Below, one piece after another: positions 47,732-58,765 of a stretch of 64,000 nucleotides of DNA (position 1 is its first letter; each line of letters begins with the position of its first letter). The DNA comes from Calliopum simillimum. Its lineage: Eukaryota > Arthropoda > Insecta > Diptera > Lauxaniidae. The notes below the pieces were generated by a model. The model was given only the letters and a program-made list of their open reading frames with translations. It was not told the origin of the DNA and ran no database searches. Made by a program: the position numbers and the translations under genes. The DNA lies in assembly GCA_951812925.1 (NCBI GenBank), contig OX638370.1, positions 121,968,897-122,032,896 on the forward strand, given 5' to 3'.

Positions 47732-48325
47732 TAGGTCCGTTCGTTCAAAAAAAACTTTATAAATATTTGTAAATATATTATTGATTAAATATTTATAAAG
47801 TTTTACCACAAAAAGCGTTCGTTGAAACAAAAACTTGATATTTGCGTCACAAAAAATGAGAGTAAAAAACAGCTGATCATTTCCCCTCCAAATAAAAATT
47901 TAAATTTTTACCCAGAAAAATTTTTTCTGGGCAAAACTTGAAGACTGTCAAATAAAAATTATTTGTCAGAAGTTGTTTACATTTTGAAAAAAAAAAAATA
48001 AAATTTGAAAAATAAATTAAAAGCAAAACGTATTTCTGTGCTTTGTGTTAGCAAAAAAAAAAAAAATTTGATGAAGTTAAGGAAGGATGTTGATGATTTT
48101 TTCAGCACGTTTTAATACACCAAAATAGGTAATTAAATGTGCACTAACAGGTGTTCTGACCTTTTTATTTATTTTCTTGGCAGTCTTCAATTTTTTCCCA
48201 TTTTTGCGTTCGTTGATTTTTTGTGGTGTTTTCAGCTACTCAGAGATATTTCTGTTCTTAGTCTCAAAAAATTTTTAATATGACAGTCTTCAAGTTTTAC
48301 CACAAATTTTCAACGAACGGACCTA
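47732..48325. mobile_element. TAGGTCCGTTCG MITE, copy 1
   Basis: TIR TAGGTCCGTTCGTTCAAAAA and complement ...TTTTCAACGAACGGACCTA. About 594 bp, noncoding. Confidence 0.8.
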
Positions 48326-48328
48326 AAA

Positions 48329-48903
48329 TAGGTCCGTTTGTTCAAAAAAAACTTTATAAATATTTGTAAATATTTATAAAGTTTTACCACAAAAAGCGTT
48401 CGTTGAAACTAAAACTTGATATTTGCGTCACAAAAAATGAGAGTAAAAAACAGCTGATCATTTCCCCTCCAAATAAAAATTTAAATTTTTACCCAGAAAA
48501 ATTTTTTCTGGACAAAACTTGAAGACTGTCAAATAAAAATTATTTGTCAGAAGTTGTTTACATTTTGAAAAAAAAAAATAAAATTTGAAAAATAAATTAA
48601 AAGAAAAACGTATTTCTGTGCATTGTGTTAACATAAAATAAAAATTTGATGAAGTTAAGGAAGGATGTTGGTGATTTTTGCAGCACGTTTTAATACACCA
48701 AAATAGGTAATTAAATGTGCACTAACAGGTGTTCTGACTTTTTTATTTATTTTCTTGGCAGTCTTCAATTTTTTCCCATTTTTGCGTTCGTTCATTTTTT
48801 GTGGTGTTTTCAGCTACTCAGAGATATTTCTGTTCTTAGTCTCAAAAAATTTTTAATATGACAGTCTTCAAGTTTTACCACAAATTTTCAACGAACGAAC
48901 CTA
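48329..48903. mobile_element. TAGGTCCGTTYG MITE, copy 2
   Basis: Same element in the same orientation, separated from copy 1 by three A bases; over 95 per cent alike by eye. A head-to-tail pair. Confidence 0.8.
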
Positions 48904-49385
48904 TTATTGGAAACCTAATCTATCTCCTTTCATTTAACAATTATGCCGAGATTTTATTAATGTTCATCAAGGGATTCAGAACTTATACAGGTTTTTCATA
49001 AAAGATATATTCCGATCTTCGAATGACTATACCTCCGAAACAATGTCCGTGCCGTCAAATCTTTGATTAAGAGTTTGTGCTTTTTGAACGGATTTAGGAA
49101 TCCGTACTATTGTGTCAGATCTAAAACAACTGACACAAATATAATAATACACAAAAAATGCGGTGGTCCTTTACCATTTCAGTATTTTTTTTTATAGAGA
49201 TTATCTTGCTTGGCCCGCTTCCACATTTTACATAGGCGCACATTTTTTCGAAACTCCTTTGTCTCCATAAAAGAATTAATTTGAAATCCGCACAAACTTA
49301 TATCAGAGGCATAAATTCAGGAGGTGTACGATCATATAATTAAATGAGAGGCACTTAGAAAACTAATCTGGGTTTGTTTGATATT

Positions 49386-50334
49386 GGGTGCTATTATTGA
49401 TTCCGTTCGATAAGGAAATTTTCGCGGAAAGAAATATCGTTCGATATGAAAACTACTATTATTGATTCCGACAGTAGTGGAATATCGAATGAAAATATTG
49501 GGAGCCCTGAAATAAGAACATCTCTAACATTTTGACAGATGACAAAGGATAAAAAAAAAAAAATAAACAAAAGTGTAAACAGATAAATCTTGTAAAAATT
49601 TAATAATTTTGTAAAAATATAAACAATTAAATGGATACAATAGCGTTTTTTGACAGTGATAGCGACAGCGACGATCGCGTTAATCTCAGAATTGAGAGAA
49701 AAATATTGAGGCTCAATTCTGGGGACATATTTCAACTGAGGGACATAGAGTGAGTTAGAACATGTTAATTTGAATAATTGCGCTTGCTTAATTAAAAAAA
49801 AATTTTAATTTACAGCTTCCAACGAAATTTCCGCCTAAATAAAGTGGCATTTAACTCGCTCCAAAATTTTTTTAGCTCTGCAGACTGCCGCTGTGTAAAT
49901 CCACCAGCAATATCCGAGTTTTCTTGCATTTGTTGCATCATAATTTGTAGTTGGTGCCTATTTGTATATTTCTCCCGCTTATTCCTAAAAAATTTTAAAT
50001 TTCAAGCACATATATTAATATATTCATCAATAACTACGGCGTAATTAACAAAAAAACTTACATTTTTAACTTTTTATAGTCTTTCCGACACAAAAATTTA
50101 GCGGAAAGAAATTACTGAAAAATATCTATCCGTCGGAATCAAGAATACACAAAAATAAACGTCACTTCGATGTCAGGGATGTTAAATTTCTCAAATTACG
50201 TGCGGAACCAATAATGCCAAATTTATCTGTTTTGCGGAAGAGTAATGACAGATGTATCGAATTTTCGGAATCAATAATAGCAAAATTTGCTTCCGCGCGG
50301 AAAATGCTTTCCGACGGAATCAATAATAGCACCC
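49386..50334 (+). mobile_element. Harbinger-type deletion derivative with ATT target duplication
   Basis: TIR GGGTGCTATTATTGATTCCG at both ends, flanked by ATT. The + strand keeps the transposase start MDTIAFFDSDSDSDD... (49631), an intron with GTGAGT donor, then FQRNFRLNKVAF, typical of PIF/Harbinger. The minus strand near 49860-49960 keeps HQLQIMMQQMQENSDIAGGF, the end of the Myb/SANT-like second protein. The catalytic core is deleted. Confidence 0.75.
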
Positions 50335-50921
50335 ATTATGATTTTTTGAGATAAAATGGCTTCTGTGCAAAATTTAACTGACGATTCACTTTTATTCCAG
50401 TTTATCTCGTTCAAAGAATCCTTAAGATACAGGCCTGTTCCGGAATCCCTGCAATTTCAATTACTTTTCGTTTTGAAACGGTTACTTACACGACAAAAAG
50501 TATCAAGATCTCTTGATCTTGGTCTCGTATATTGAGTCTTGGTCTTGATCTTGGGCATTGTGTCTTTTCTTTTTTCTTCTAGTTGGTTACTTTTTGGCTA
50601 ACAAATATGGTTAATTTTTATGGAGCATAAGATTTCGAATCAAACTGTTCTAAATACTTACTTCCGATCGTAGGTACTACTCATCGTTTTCATAAAAAAA
50701 ACTTTCAAAATGAAAAGTAACCGATCGGATTCTTCAACAGACCTGATAATTAACCTTTTGAACATTTCGTTCGATTATATCTGTGGCAATAAGGAAAATC
50801 AGCTAAGTCGATGTTCGATAAATATCAAAGCAACATAAATGCTATTCATATAAAAAAAAATTAAACTGCTTTGTTTTCTAATCAAAAATCGGGTTAAGAA
50901 GTTTTTTCTTCCTGCCACATA
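50335..50921. other. Intron sequence of ZAD-3
   Basis: Contains a CTTGGTCTTG-rich stretch near 50490-50560 like 25620-25900. No gene. Confidence 0.4.
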
Positions 50922-52263
50922 TAGCCCAGGAAAATAAGACATTTTCTGCGAAAAAATTCCCAGTGGAAATTTTTCACCGGAATTGTCTTTATTTATGCAT
51001 GATACACAAACTGTGAAAAGTCCATTGCAAAGTCGTGTGCGCATAAAAAGTTATTAAGGCTCAAAGGTCGCTAAAATCAGTTTTTTGCAAATATCTCGCT
51101 AATGCTAACTTTTACAGAAAAATATTGGTCTACAATTTTTTAGCACAGAAAATTTCCTACAAAAATATTTGCGTACGACTTCTAGTTTAGAAGATCACCC
51201 AATTTAAAAAGTTGTTAACAGTTATGATATGAAATACTAGTTATGAGTTCATATTAAAATATCTTACTTTTTAAATTGCCATATTTCTTCAATGAGAAGT
51301 TGCACCAACAAAATTGAAACACCGTTTAAAAGATAATTTGATTTTCTATATAGCGTACTTATTTTTTTTTCGAACAACCCATGACCTTAAAGATATTCGT
51401 GAAAAACCGTTAAGACTTCAAAAATACTGGTTTTTTTAAGGATATCTGCGAATTGGTAAGTACTACGATTAAAAGTAATGGGATCAAATTTGTAGAAAAT
51501 CGCAATATCTACATAAAATAAGCGATATGTGTACACATAGAAGTAACCGTTTAGAAGATATTCCAAAATACCAAATGCCAAAAAAACCGGTTTCTATTGA
51601 ATATCTTCTATACGGTTACTTCTATGTGTACACATATCGCTTATTTTTTGTAGATCTTGTAATTCTCTACAAATATGGTCCCATTACTTTTTATCGTAGT
51701 ACTTACCAATTCGCAGATATCCTTAAAAAACCTGTAATTACGAAACCTTAACGGTTATTCAAGAATATTTTTAAGGTCATAAGCCGTTCGAAAAAAAAAA
51801 TTTCTACAGTATATAGAAAATTAAATTATCTTTCAAACGGCATTTTAATTTTGTTTGTACAACTTCTCATTGAAGAGTTATTGCAATTTAAAAAGTAAGA
51901 TATTTTAATATGAACTCATAGGTAGTATTTCATATAACTGTTAACAACTTTTTAAATTGGGTGATCTCCTAAACTAGAAGTCGTACGCAAATACTTTTAA
52001 TGTACTTTTGTAGGAAATTTCCTGTGCTACAAAATTGGAGACCAACATTTTTCTGTAAAAGTTAGCATTAGCGAGATATTTGCAAAAAACTGATTTTAGC
52101 GACCTTTGAGCCTTAATAACTTTTTATGCGCACACGACTTTGCAATGGACTTTTCACAGTTTGTGTATCATGCATAAATAAAGACAATTCCGGTGAAAAA
52201 TTTCCACTGGGAATTTTTTCGCACAGAAGCTCTTTTTTCGTCTTATTTTCCTGGGCTAATATA
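50922..52263. mobile_element. 1.34-kb palindrome
   Basis: Arms start TATAGCCCAGGAAAATAAGA and end with the complement; centre near 51,592. Arms carry GCAAATATCTCGCTAATG as in the 15695 palindrome. No gene. Confidence 0.85.
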
Positions 52264-52289
52264 TGACTCTGTTGTTATCAGTAATAGAA

Positions 52290-53605
52290 CAATCATTTGG
52301 GAGAAAAAAATGATGTTACCTGGAAAGTTTTGCGGGATTTCCGCAAATGAGTTATTTTATAGATTTCGGTGTGCTCTTTCAGAATTTCAACTTTGCTACC
52401 TCGTATCGTGTTCGCTCGAGCCGCCATATTGGACAATGTTGTAGCTTATAAAATTTTCTATAAAAATGACCTTTAAATTGTTTTCGCACGACTTATAACT
52501 CAGGAGATATCTTTATTCAAAATTTTAGAAAAATTAGTAAATTGTGAATGCCACTTATGACTAGGCAGAGTGATGTGTCAAGCTTATAATTATGATAACT
52601 TATGAACGGTGAGTCGCACGTTTAAAATAGAAACACCTTTTTATAGGGAATAACTTGCGCTACAAGTTACATATTATTTTTTTTCATATCACCTATAGTT
52701 AAGGAGATATTTTTCCCACAAACCTAAAATTTTGAAAAAAAATGTTTTTTCAAAATGGCTCCTAAACGGTTTGTCCTAGAAAAAAAATTGTCGATGCATT
52801 TTGTAGAACGTTCAATTTCCTATAAGAGTCTCTTCGAGCTGTTTTTTCGTCAGACTTACCCTTCATGAGATATCGCGACTTGAAAATCATTCCAAATTGA
52901 ACATAGTAGGGCGCATAGAACAATATTCAATTTTGAATGATTTTCAAGACGCTATATCTCATGAAGGATAAGTCTGACGAAAAAACAGCTCGGAGAGACC
53001 CTTATAGGGAATTGAACGTTCTACAAAATGCATGGACAATTTTTTTTCTACGACAAACCGTTTAGGAGCCATTTTGAAAAAACTTTTTTTTTCAAAATTT
53101 TATGTTTGTTGGAAAAATATCTCCTTAACTATAGGTGATATGAAAAAAAGTAATATGTAACTTGTAGCGCAAGTTATTCCCTATAAATAGGTGTTTTTAT
53201 TTTAAACGTGCGACTCACCGTTCATAAGTTTAGTAATTATAAGCTTGACACATCACTGTGCCTACTCATAAGTGACATTCACAATTTACTAATATTTCTA
53301 AAACTTTGAATAAGGATATCTCCTGAGTTATAAGTCGTACGAAAACAATTCAAAGCTAATTTTAATAGAAAATTTTATAAGCTACAATATTGTTCTAAAA
53401 AATTTTTCTCTAAATATAACCGTTAAAGAGATATTTGTAAAAAAACTGATTTTGGACGCCATTTTTCCAATATGGCGGCTCGAGCGAACACGATACGAGG
53501 TAGCAAAGTTAAAATTCTGAAAGAGCACATCGAAATCTATAAAATAACTCATTTGCGGAAATCCCGCAAAACTTTCCAGGTAAAACTACCAAATGACTGT
53601 ACTAT
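52290..53605. mobile_element. 1.3-kb palindrome, adjacent
   Basis: Arms contain ACCTGGAAAGTTTTGCGGG and CTCGAGCCGCCATATTGG; centre near 52,945. A distinct sequence from its neighbour, but the same class. No gene. Confidence 0.85.
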
Positions 53606-54296
53606 AATTGAAAAATAAAAAAATAATAATAATTATATTGAATATACGAGAATTCCAAAGGCAGTTAGCCCCTTAATTTTTAACAATTTTTCGTTTTCGT
53701 ACTTTTGTAGTTTTTTGTTTTTTTTAGAGTAAATTCTACTTACTCTCTGAAATTTTCTTGTTAACCTCTTCGGGTAAAAAGTACACATATGTGCACTTAC
53801 GTTTTCCTTTTCAAAAATATTCTGATCTTTCGTTATTTCTCTTTACTATAGTCAAAATGGAAAGAGAAAATGTTCTCCTTATTTTGTACTCATTTATTTT
53901 CTCTGTTTACATTCTTCCCGCGTGTTTTTTTCAATCATTTTTGCAAGCATGTGGCAGAAAAAAAGTTCTCTCGTTGGCAATTAAAAAAGTGGTAGTAAAT
54001 AAAAAATTTATTGGTAAAAAGTGAAAGATTAGTGAAAAACAATCTTAACTGAAACTGTGCGTTTTGAAATTAAAAAAAAAATAATAATAATGTAAAAGAT
54101 ATCAGTCGCTAAATGAAAGTGCACATATGTGCACTGTGGGTGTTTACATGTAAAAAATTGCAAATTTGCCGCTGCCGCCATGTACACATATGTGTACTTT
54201 GGATGGACTTGCATACAAAAATAGTGAACCATTATTCAGTTTTTTTTTTTTTGAATTTTCGCCTACTTTATTTTCAGTTTCAATTTAAAAATATTA

Positions 54297-54423
54297 AGGG
54301 TATTCATTAAATCGTATAAATGCCTCGAAAACCTCGTAAACTCGTAATAATTGTCAAAATCAATACGAACTTTTGCAGTTTTACGAGACTTTCGAGGCTT
54401 TTACACGTTTTAAAGAACACCCC
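54297..54423. repeat. Small hairpin inside piggyBac
   Basis: About 127 bp with inverted CCTCGAAAACCTCGTAAA / TTTACGAGACTTTCGAGG; sits just upstream of the transposase N-terminus. Confidence 0.6.
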
Positions 54424-54439
54424 AATTTTATTTTCGAAC

Positions 54440-56240
54440 AAAACTAGATATAACCAAGAAGCTCAGTGACAAAGAGATTGACGATTTTTTAAATGATAGT
54501 GATGCTGAACTATCTGAAGAAGAAAACGATATTTACGAGGCCATCCTTCAGCAAGTGCAGGATTCTTTCGAAGATTGTGTTATTGAGCAGTTAGACGAAA
54601 ACGTTCTTATTCAACAAGCGCAAGTAGATTGTGTTGAAGAAAACATTGCCGAAATCGCTTCTACCAATTGTGCATCAACTGATGCTGCTCGGTCGCAAAA
54701 TTTAAAGTGGCTAAATAAAGGGTAGCAATACAAATGGTCCTTAATGATTTCCTTCTTATACGGTATGTTTTCTTTGGTTTCCTTAGGTTTTCTGCTCAAC
54801 CTTCATGTGATAATTTACTCCTTTATGATGATGATACTCCAGAAAGTATTTTAGACGCCTTTATGGAATATTTAGGAATGCCTTTTTGGGAACAAACCGC
54901 ACTAGTTACAAATTGCCATGCATTTCAGGAATTAAACCACCAATTCTTAAATACTTCTGCAGAAGAACTTTTGCATTTGACAGGATGTCATATTCTCATG
55001 GGATGTTTAGGATATCCGCAGCTAAAAATGTATTGGTCTAATGAGTTTCGGGTTGCAAAAATTGCCGATTGTATGTCTAGAAACCGGTTTTGTCAACTTC
55101 GACGCTTCCTGCGATTTTCTGAAGAAATTGAAAACTGCAAGTCAGATCGACTTTGGAAAATAAGACCATTTCTTGAACCTATCCTGAAGAAATGTAAGAC
55201 ATTGCCCATTCCGTATCATATATCGGTTGATGAGCAGATGATCCCATTTTCAGGACGATGCGCATTCCGTCAATATATGCCTGCAAAACCAAATCCACTT
55301 GGTCTTAAAAATTTCGTACTTGCTGCCAGTGACGGTTTAGTTTTGAATTTTCATATTTATACTGGTAAAGGATCTGTAGATGCTTCTTACTAATATCATA
55401 CCACATGAAGGCTGTGTATATACAGATAGATTTTTTACAAGTTTAAAATGTATCGAAGTTCTTAGAGAAAATAATATTTACCAAACTGGTACAGTTATGA
55501 AGAATCGCATTGGACCTGTCATAAACAAATTTAAAGATGATAAAGTTTTGAAGAGAGGTGAGTGGGACGAATTGGTACGAGAAGACGACCAGATCACTGC
55601 AGTCAAATGGAAGGACAACAAAAGTGTGCTTCTTTTATCTTCATATGTTGGAGCTCAGCCAGAAGTTGAATGTCAGCGGTGGTCTAAAGAACATGCTTCG
55701 AGAATCACGTTACCTCAACCAGCCGTTGTAAGTATGTACAACAAATATATGGGCGGAGTAGATCTCTGTGACCGTTACATTGAATATTATCGGTCTTATT
55801 TGCGTACTAAGAAGTGGACAGTAAGAGCCTTCAACCATTTCATTGATTTTGTTATAGTTAACTGCTGGATAATGCATAATAGGCAGCATTATAAGAAGAT
55901 AAAGACACTTCTCGATTATAAACTGCACGTGGGAAAATGCTTGATAGGCTTTTCAAGTAAAGCGCGAGAAGCGAGTGCCTCAAAGCAATCAAATCCAATT
56001 TCACAGTTTGAAAATGATTTGACCGAATGCAGTAAACGCAGGAAAGTGTACATGCCACTGGTTGCAGAAGAACGATTCGATGGTTTTGAGCACTGTCCAA
56101 AGTTTGTTGAATCAAACTATGCATCTAAATGTCGGAACTCAGGCTGCACTTCAAGAACTCGTACAATGTGCACAAAATGTAATTTGTATCTTTGTACTAA
56201 TAGCAATAATTGCTTTTTAAAATACCATCAAAAATCATAA
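54440..56240 (+). pseudogene. piggyBac transposase with one frameshift
   Basis: An acidic N-terminal exon (to 54721) joins across a 65-nt intron (54722-54786) to the core. Core pieces are 54787-55393 and, one frame over, 55380-56240. Visible: VDEQMIPFSG (first Asp), YTDRFFTS (second), NKYMGGVDLCDR (third), then the C-terminal cysteine-rich domain (CRNSGC, CTKCNLYLC, CFLKYH). The frame changes near 55380 after TGKGSVDA, with a TAA in the first frame, so this copy cannot make full-length enzyme. No clear start ATG is seen in frame upstream. Confidence 0.85.
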
Positions 56241-57076
56241 AAATATATAAGTATATGCATTTAATCATTTGGATACTGCTAAATTCTTATTTCACCATAT
56301 GTGATCAATGTTTTGTTCCTTTTTTTATATATCATATATATATTTACTTCTTAAAAGTTCAAACAATAGTAATACTAGATAAAAATTTAAATGAATTCTC
56401 TTTTTTTTTAAGTTCTTAAACATTAGAGGTATTCACGATCTAGAGTAACGTCCTGAGAAACAGAGTAACAGGGTAATAGTGCACAACCACAACAACAAAA
56501 TATACGTAAGTTACTCTGTTACTCTTTTACCCTTTTAGTCAAGCTATTTTCTAGTGTAAAATAATCTTACACTTTTGCCTTTTTTTTTACTATTTCTATT
56601 TCTATAGAAACGTTTGAACTTGTTTATGATTGAGAGGCAATTTTCGTTCATCAAAAATAAAAATTTGAATGAGAGCAAAATATTCAATTAAAAAATTTTT
56701 TTTTTTGTTGGCAGCTAAAATTATTTTGAGAAACAAAAAGCAAATATAAGTGCAAAGTATTGAGTATGCTCACTATTCAGAGTAACTGAGTTCACTTTTA
56801 CCCTGTTACTCAGCTTGTTACTCCAGATCGTGAATAACTCTATTGTTAATTTTTATTTCAATTAAATTTTGAATAAAAGCAATGAAAAAAAAATTCGAAT
56901 TTTTCATGGAAGATCAACCGAAGTGCACATATGTGTACCTTTAAAAACTATTATTTACAAAATTTTTTTTAAAATTTTTTTCGCAGAAATGAGTTATTTG
57001 GACCCAATTTAGTAAAAATAACTCTTCAAAAGTTATATTTCACTTGTATTTTGGGTGCGGGATCGAAGAGGTTAAC

Positions 57077-57955
57077 AATTGAGGGGGTTAGAAGCAAAGG
57101 GGTACAAGTAACAAAAAGTAAATTTTGAGTTAAATATAGTTAAAGTTAACGTTGCTTCATAAATTGCAGAGTGAGTTAAAAAATAAAATATTGCACGTCA
57201 AATAACATTTAAAGTATGCTCCATCTAATGTTTTTTTCAAATTTTTTCTATGAGTCCCCCTTTAAAAGTTATAAGTATTTCAGTGAAAGCCTACACCATT
57301 TTACTCAAATTTTTTTTTGTAGTAAAAATGGAGTAAAGTTAGCACCGTGTAGCAACTAACATAGCAAAAGAAAAAACTAAGTACCATAACTCTAAGAATC
57401 TTTAAAACGTTCTCTGTTAAAGGTATTTTTAAAATTTTTATAGAGGTCCGCTTTTAAAAGTTATTAGTATTTTACTGAAAGCCTACCGCACTCGTTACTT
57501 TTCATTTCAAAACGAAAATATTTTATTCAATATTTTAAACTCGTTTAGAAGCAAAGGGGTACCATTCGGTAGACTTTCACTAAAGTACTAATAACTTTTA
57601 AAAACAAACCTCTAGAAAATTTTTAAAAAATACCATAAAAAGGGAATTTTTCAAGGATTCTTAAAAATGAGGTATTTAATTTTTTCTTAACCTATGTTAG
57701 ATGATACGCTGCGCTAACTTTGCTTCTTATTTACTAGAAAAAAATTTTTTTGAATTTTGTTTTAAAGCAAAACTATAATTTTGTGAACTTGCTTACCTTA
57801 ATGGGGCTCTATAGAGGTGTAGAAACACAAAAGCTTAAGTAATGTTTGTTTCATAAATAAAGCAAAGCTTCCACTACCTATTCTCATACTTAACTCAATT
57901 TTTCGTAATTTGTCACTTGTACCCCTTTGCTTCTAACCCACTCAATTGTTAACAA
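57077..57955. mobile_element. 0.9-kb hairpin element split by piggyBac
   Basis: CAATTGAGGGGGTTAGAAGC at 57077 pairs with its complement near 57930-57950; the outer GTTAAC of the left arm was the piggyBac target. No gene. Confidence 0.6.
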
Positions 57956-58083
57956 TTTTTTGAACGCGAACAAAGCTATTATTTGTGAAAATAAATAAAT
58001 GAAAATGAAATGAATGAAGTATGGTTTAAACTGAATTGGGGTTTTGGGAGCTTATGTAAAGTTTAACCATCAATTTTACTCAC

Positions 58084-58476
58084 CGAATCACTCGTATCAT
58101 TCAAGTACCCATCCTCGTTAATTGCACTATTTGAGGCAGCATTTTGGTCTTCAAGCTCTTTCTCAGTCAGCACCACTTCTTGCTCTTCCCCATCTTTTTT
58201 TAATACAATTTCTCGCAAGACTTCAGCAGATTGTTGTGCCATATCGCGGAAATCACGAAACTGCTGCATCGTATCATAACATTTTTTACACAAACTTTGT
58301 GGGTATATTCCATCGGTATCTTCGTTTATATTTAATGAAGTGCAAACAATTAGCAACTTTGTTAAATTGGGTGTCTGGCTGATGTTGAAGTTTGATGATG
58401 CGGTCGGCGACGACTGAAAGTGATCCAGGCAAGTTCGACAGAAAGATTGCAGATTACTTCGCCGCATTTTTATCAT
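58084..58476 (-). CDS. ZAD-3 header exon 1
   Basis: ATG at 58476 (a second at 58467 aligns better with ZAD-1), donor gtgagt at 58083, phase 0. The ZAD has CRTC and CKKC pairs with the same spacing and the conserved QTPNLTKLL--CTSLNIN run shared with ZAD-1/2; after it comes an acidic stretch (DGEEQEVVLTEKELEDQ). It joins in phase to 47294 over a 10.8-kb intron filled with transposons. GTTGGCAACG lies 116 bp upstream, as for ZAD-1/2. A ZAD transcription-factor-like protein; partner cassettes unresolved. Confidence 0.8.
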
Positions 58477-58591
58477 GATTTGTTGTTAAAGTAGGTCTAT
58501 TTTATTTTATTTTATGTTAATATTGCGTTCTTCACTTTAATTAAAATCGTGAGCAAATCAAGACGCGAAAATAATGGATGTTTATGTATAA

Positions 58592-58601
58592 CGTTGCCAA
58601 C
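58592..58601 (-). promoter_or_regulatory. GTTGGCAACG promoter element of ZAD-3
   Basis: Ten-base identity with the elements before ZAD-1 and ZAD-2 although ZAD-3 is otherwise diverged. Confidence 0.45.
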
Positions 58602-58765
58602 TACTCGAAATCAGTGTTGCAGAATTTAATTTCGTACATTTTTACAATTGATGAAAAGTGTATGGAAAGAATTACTTTTTTCACGTATTTGGAGTAGATT
58701 GTAAAATGGTAGTCTGAAGACAAATTGTCAGTACCTCAGGAATTGTATCCTAATTAGAGGACAGA

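Larger units (their letters stand above)
53765..57071 (+). mobile_element. piggyBac element, TTAA-flanked, nearly complete
   Basis: TTAA at 53761-53764 and 57072-57075; ends CCTCTTCG in inverted orientation. The palindrome GTRCACATATGTGYAC occurs at 53781, 54119, 54182 and 56923. The transposase is inside on the + strand. A small hairpin is inserted at about 54297-54423. The element itself sits in the left arm of another hairpin (57077-57955). Confidence 0.9.
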
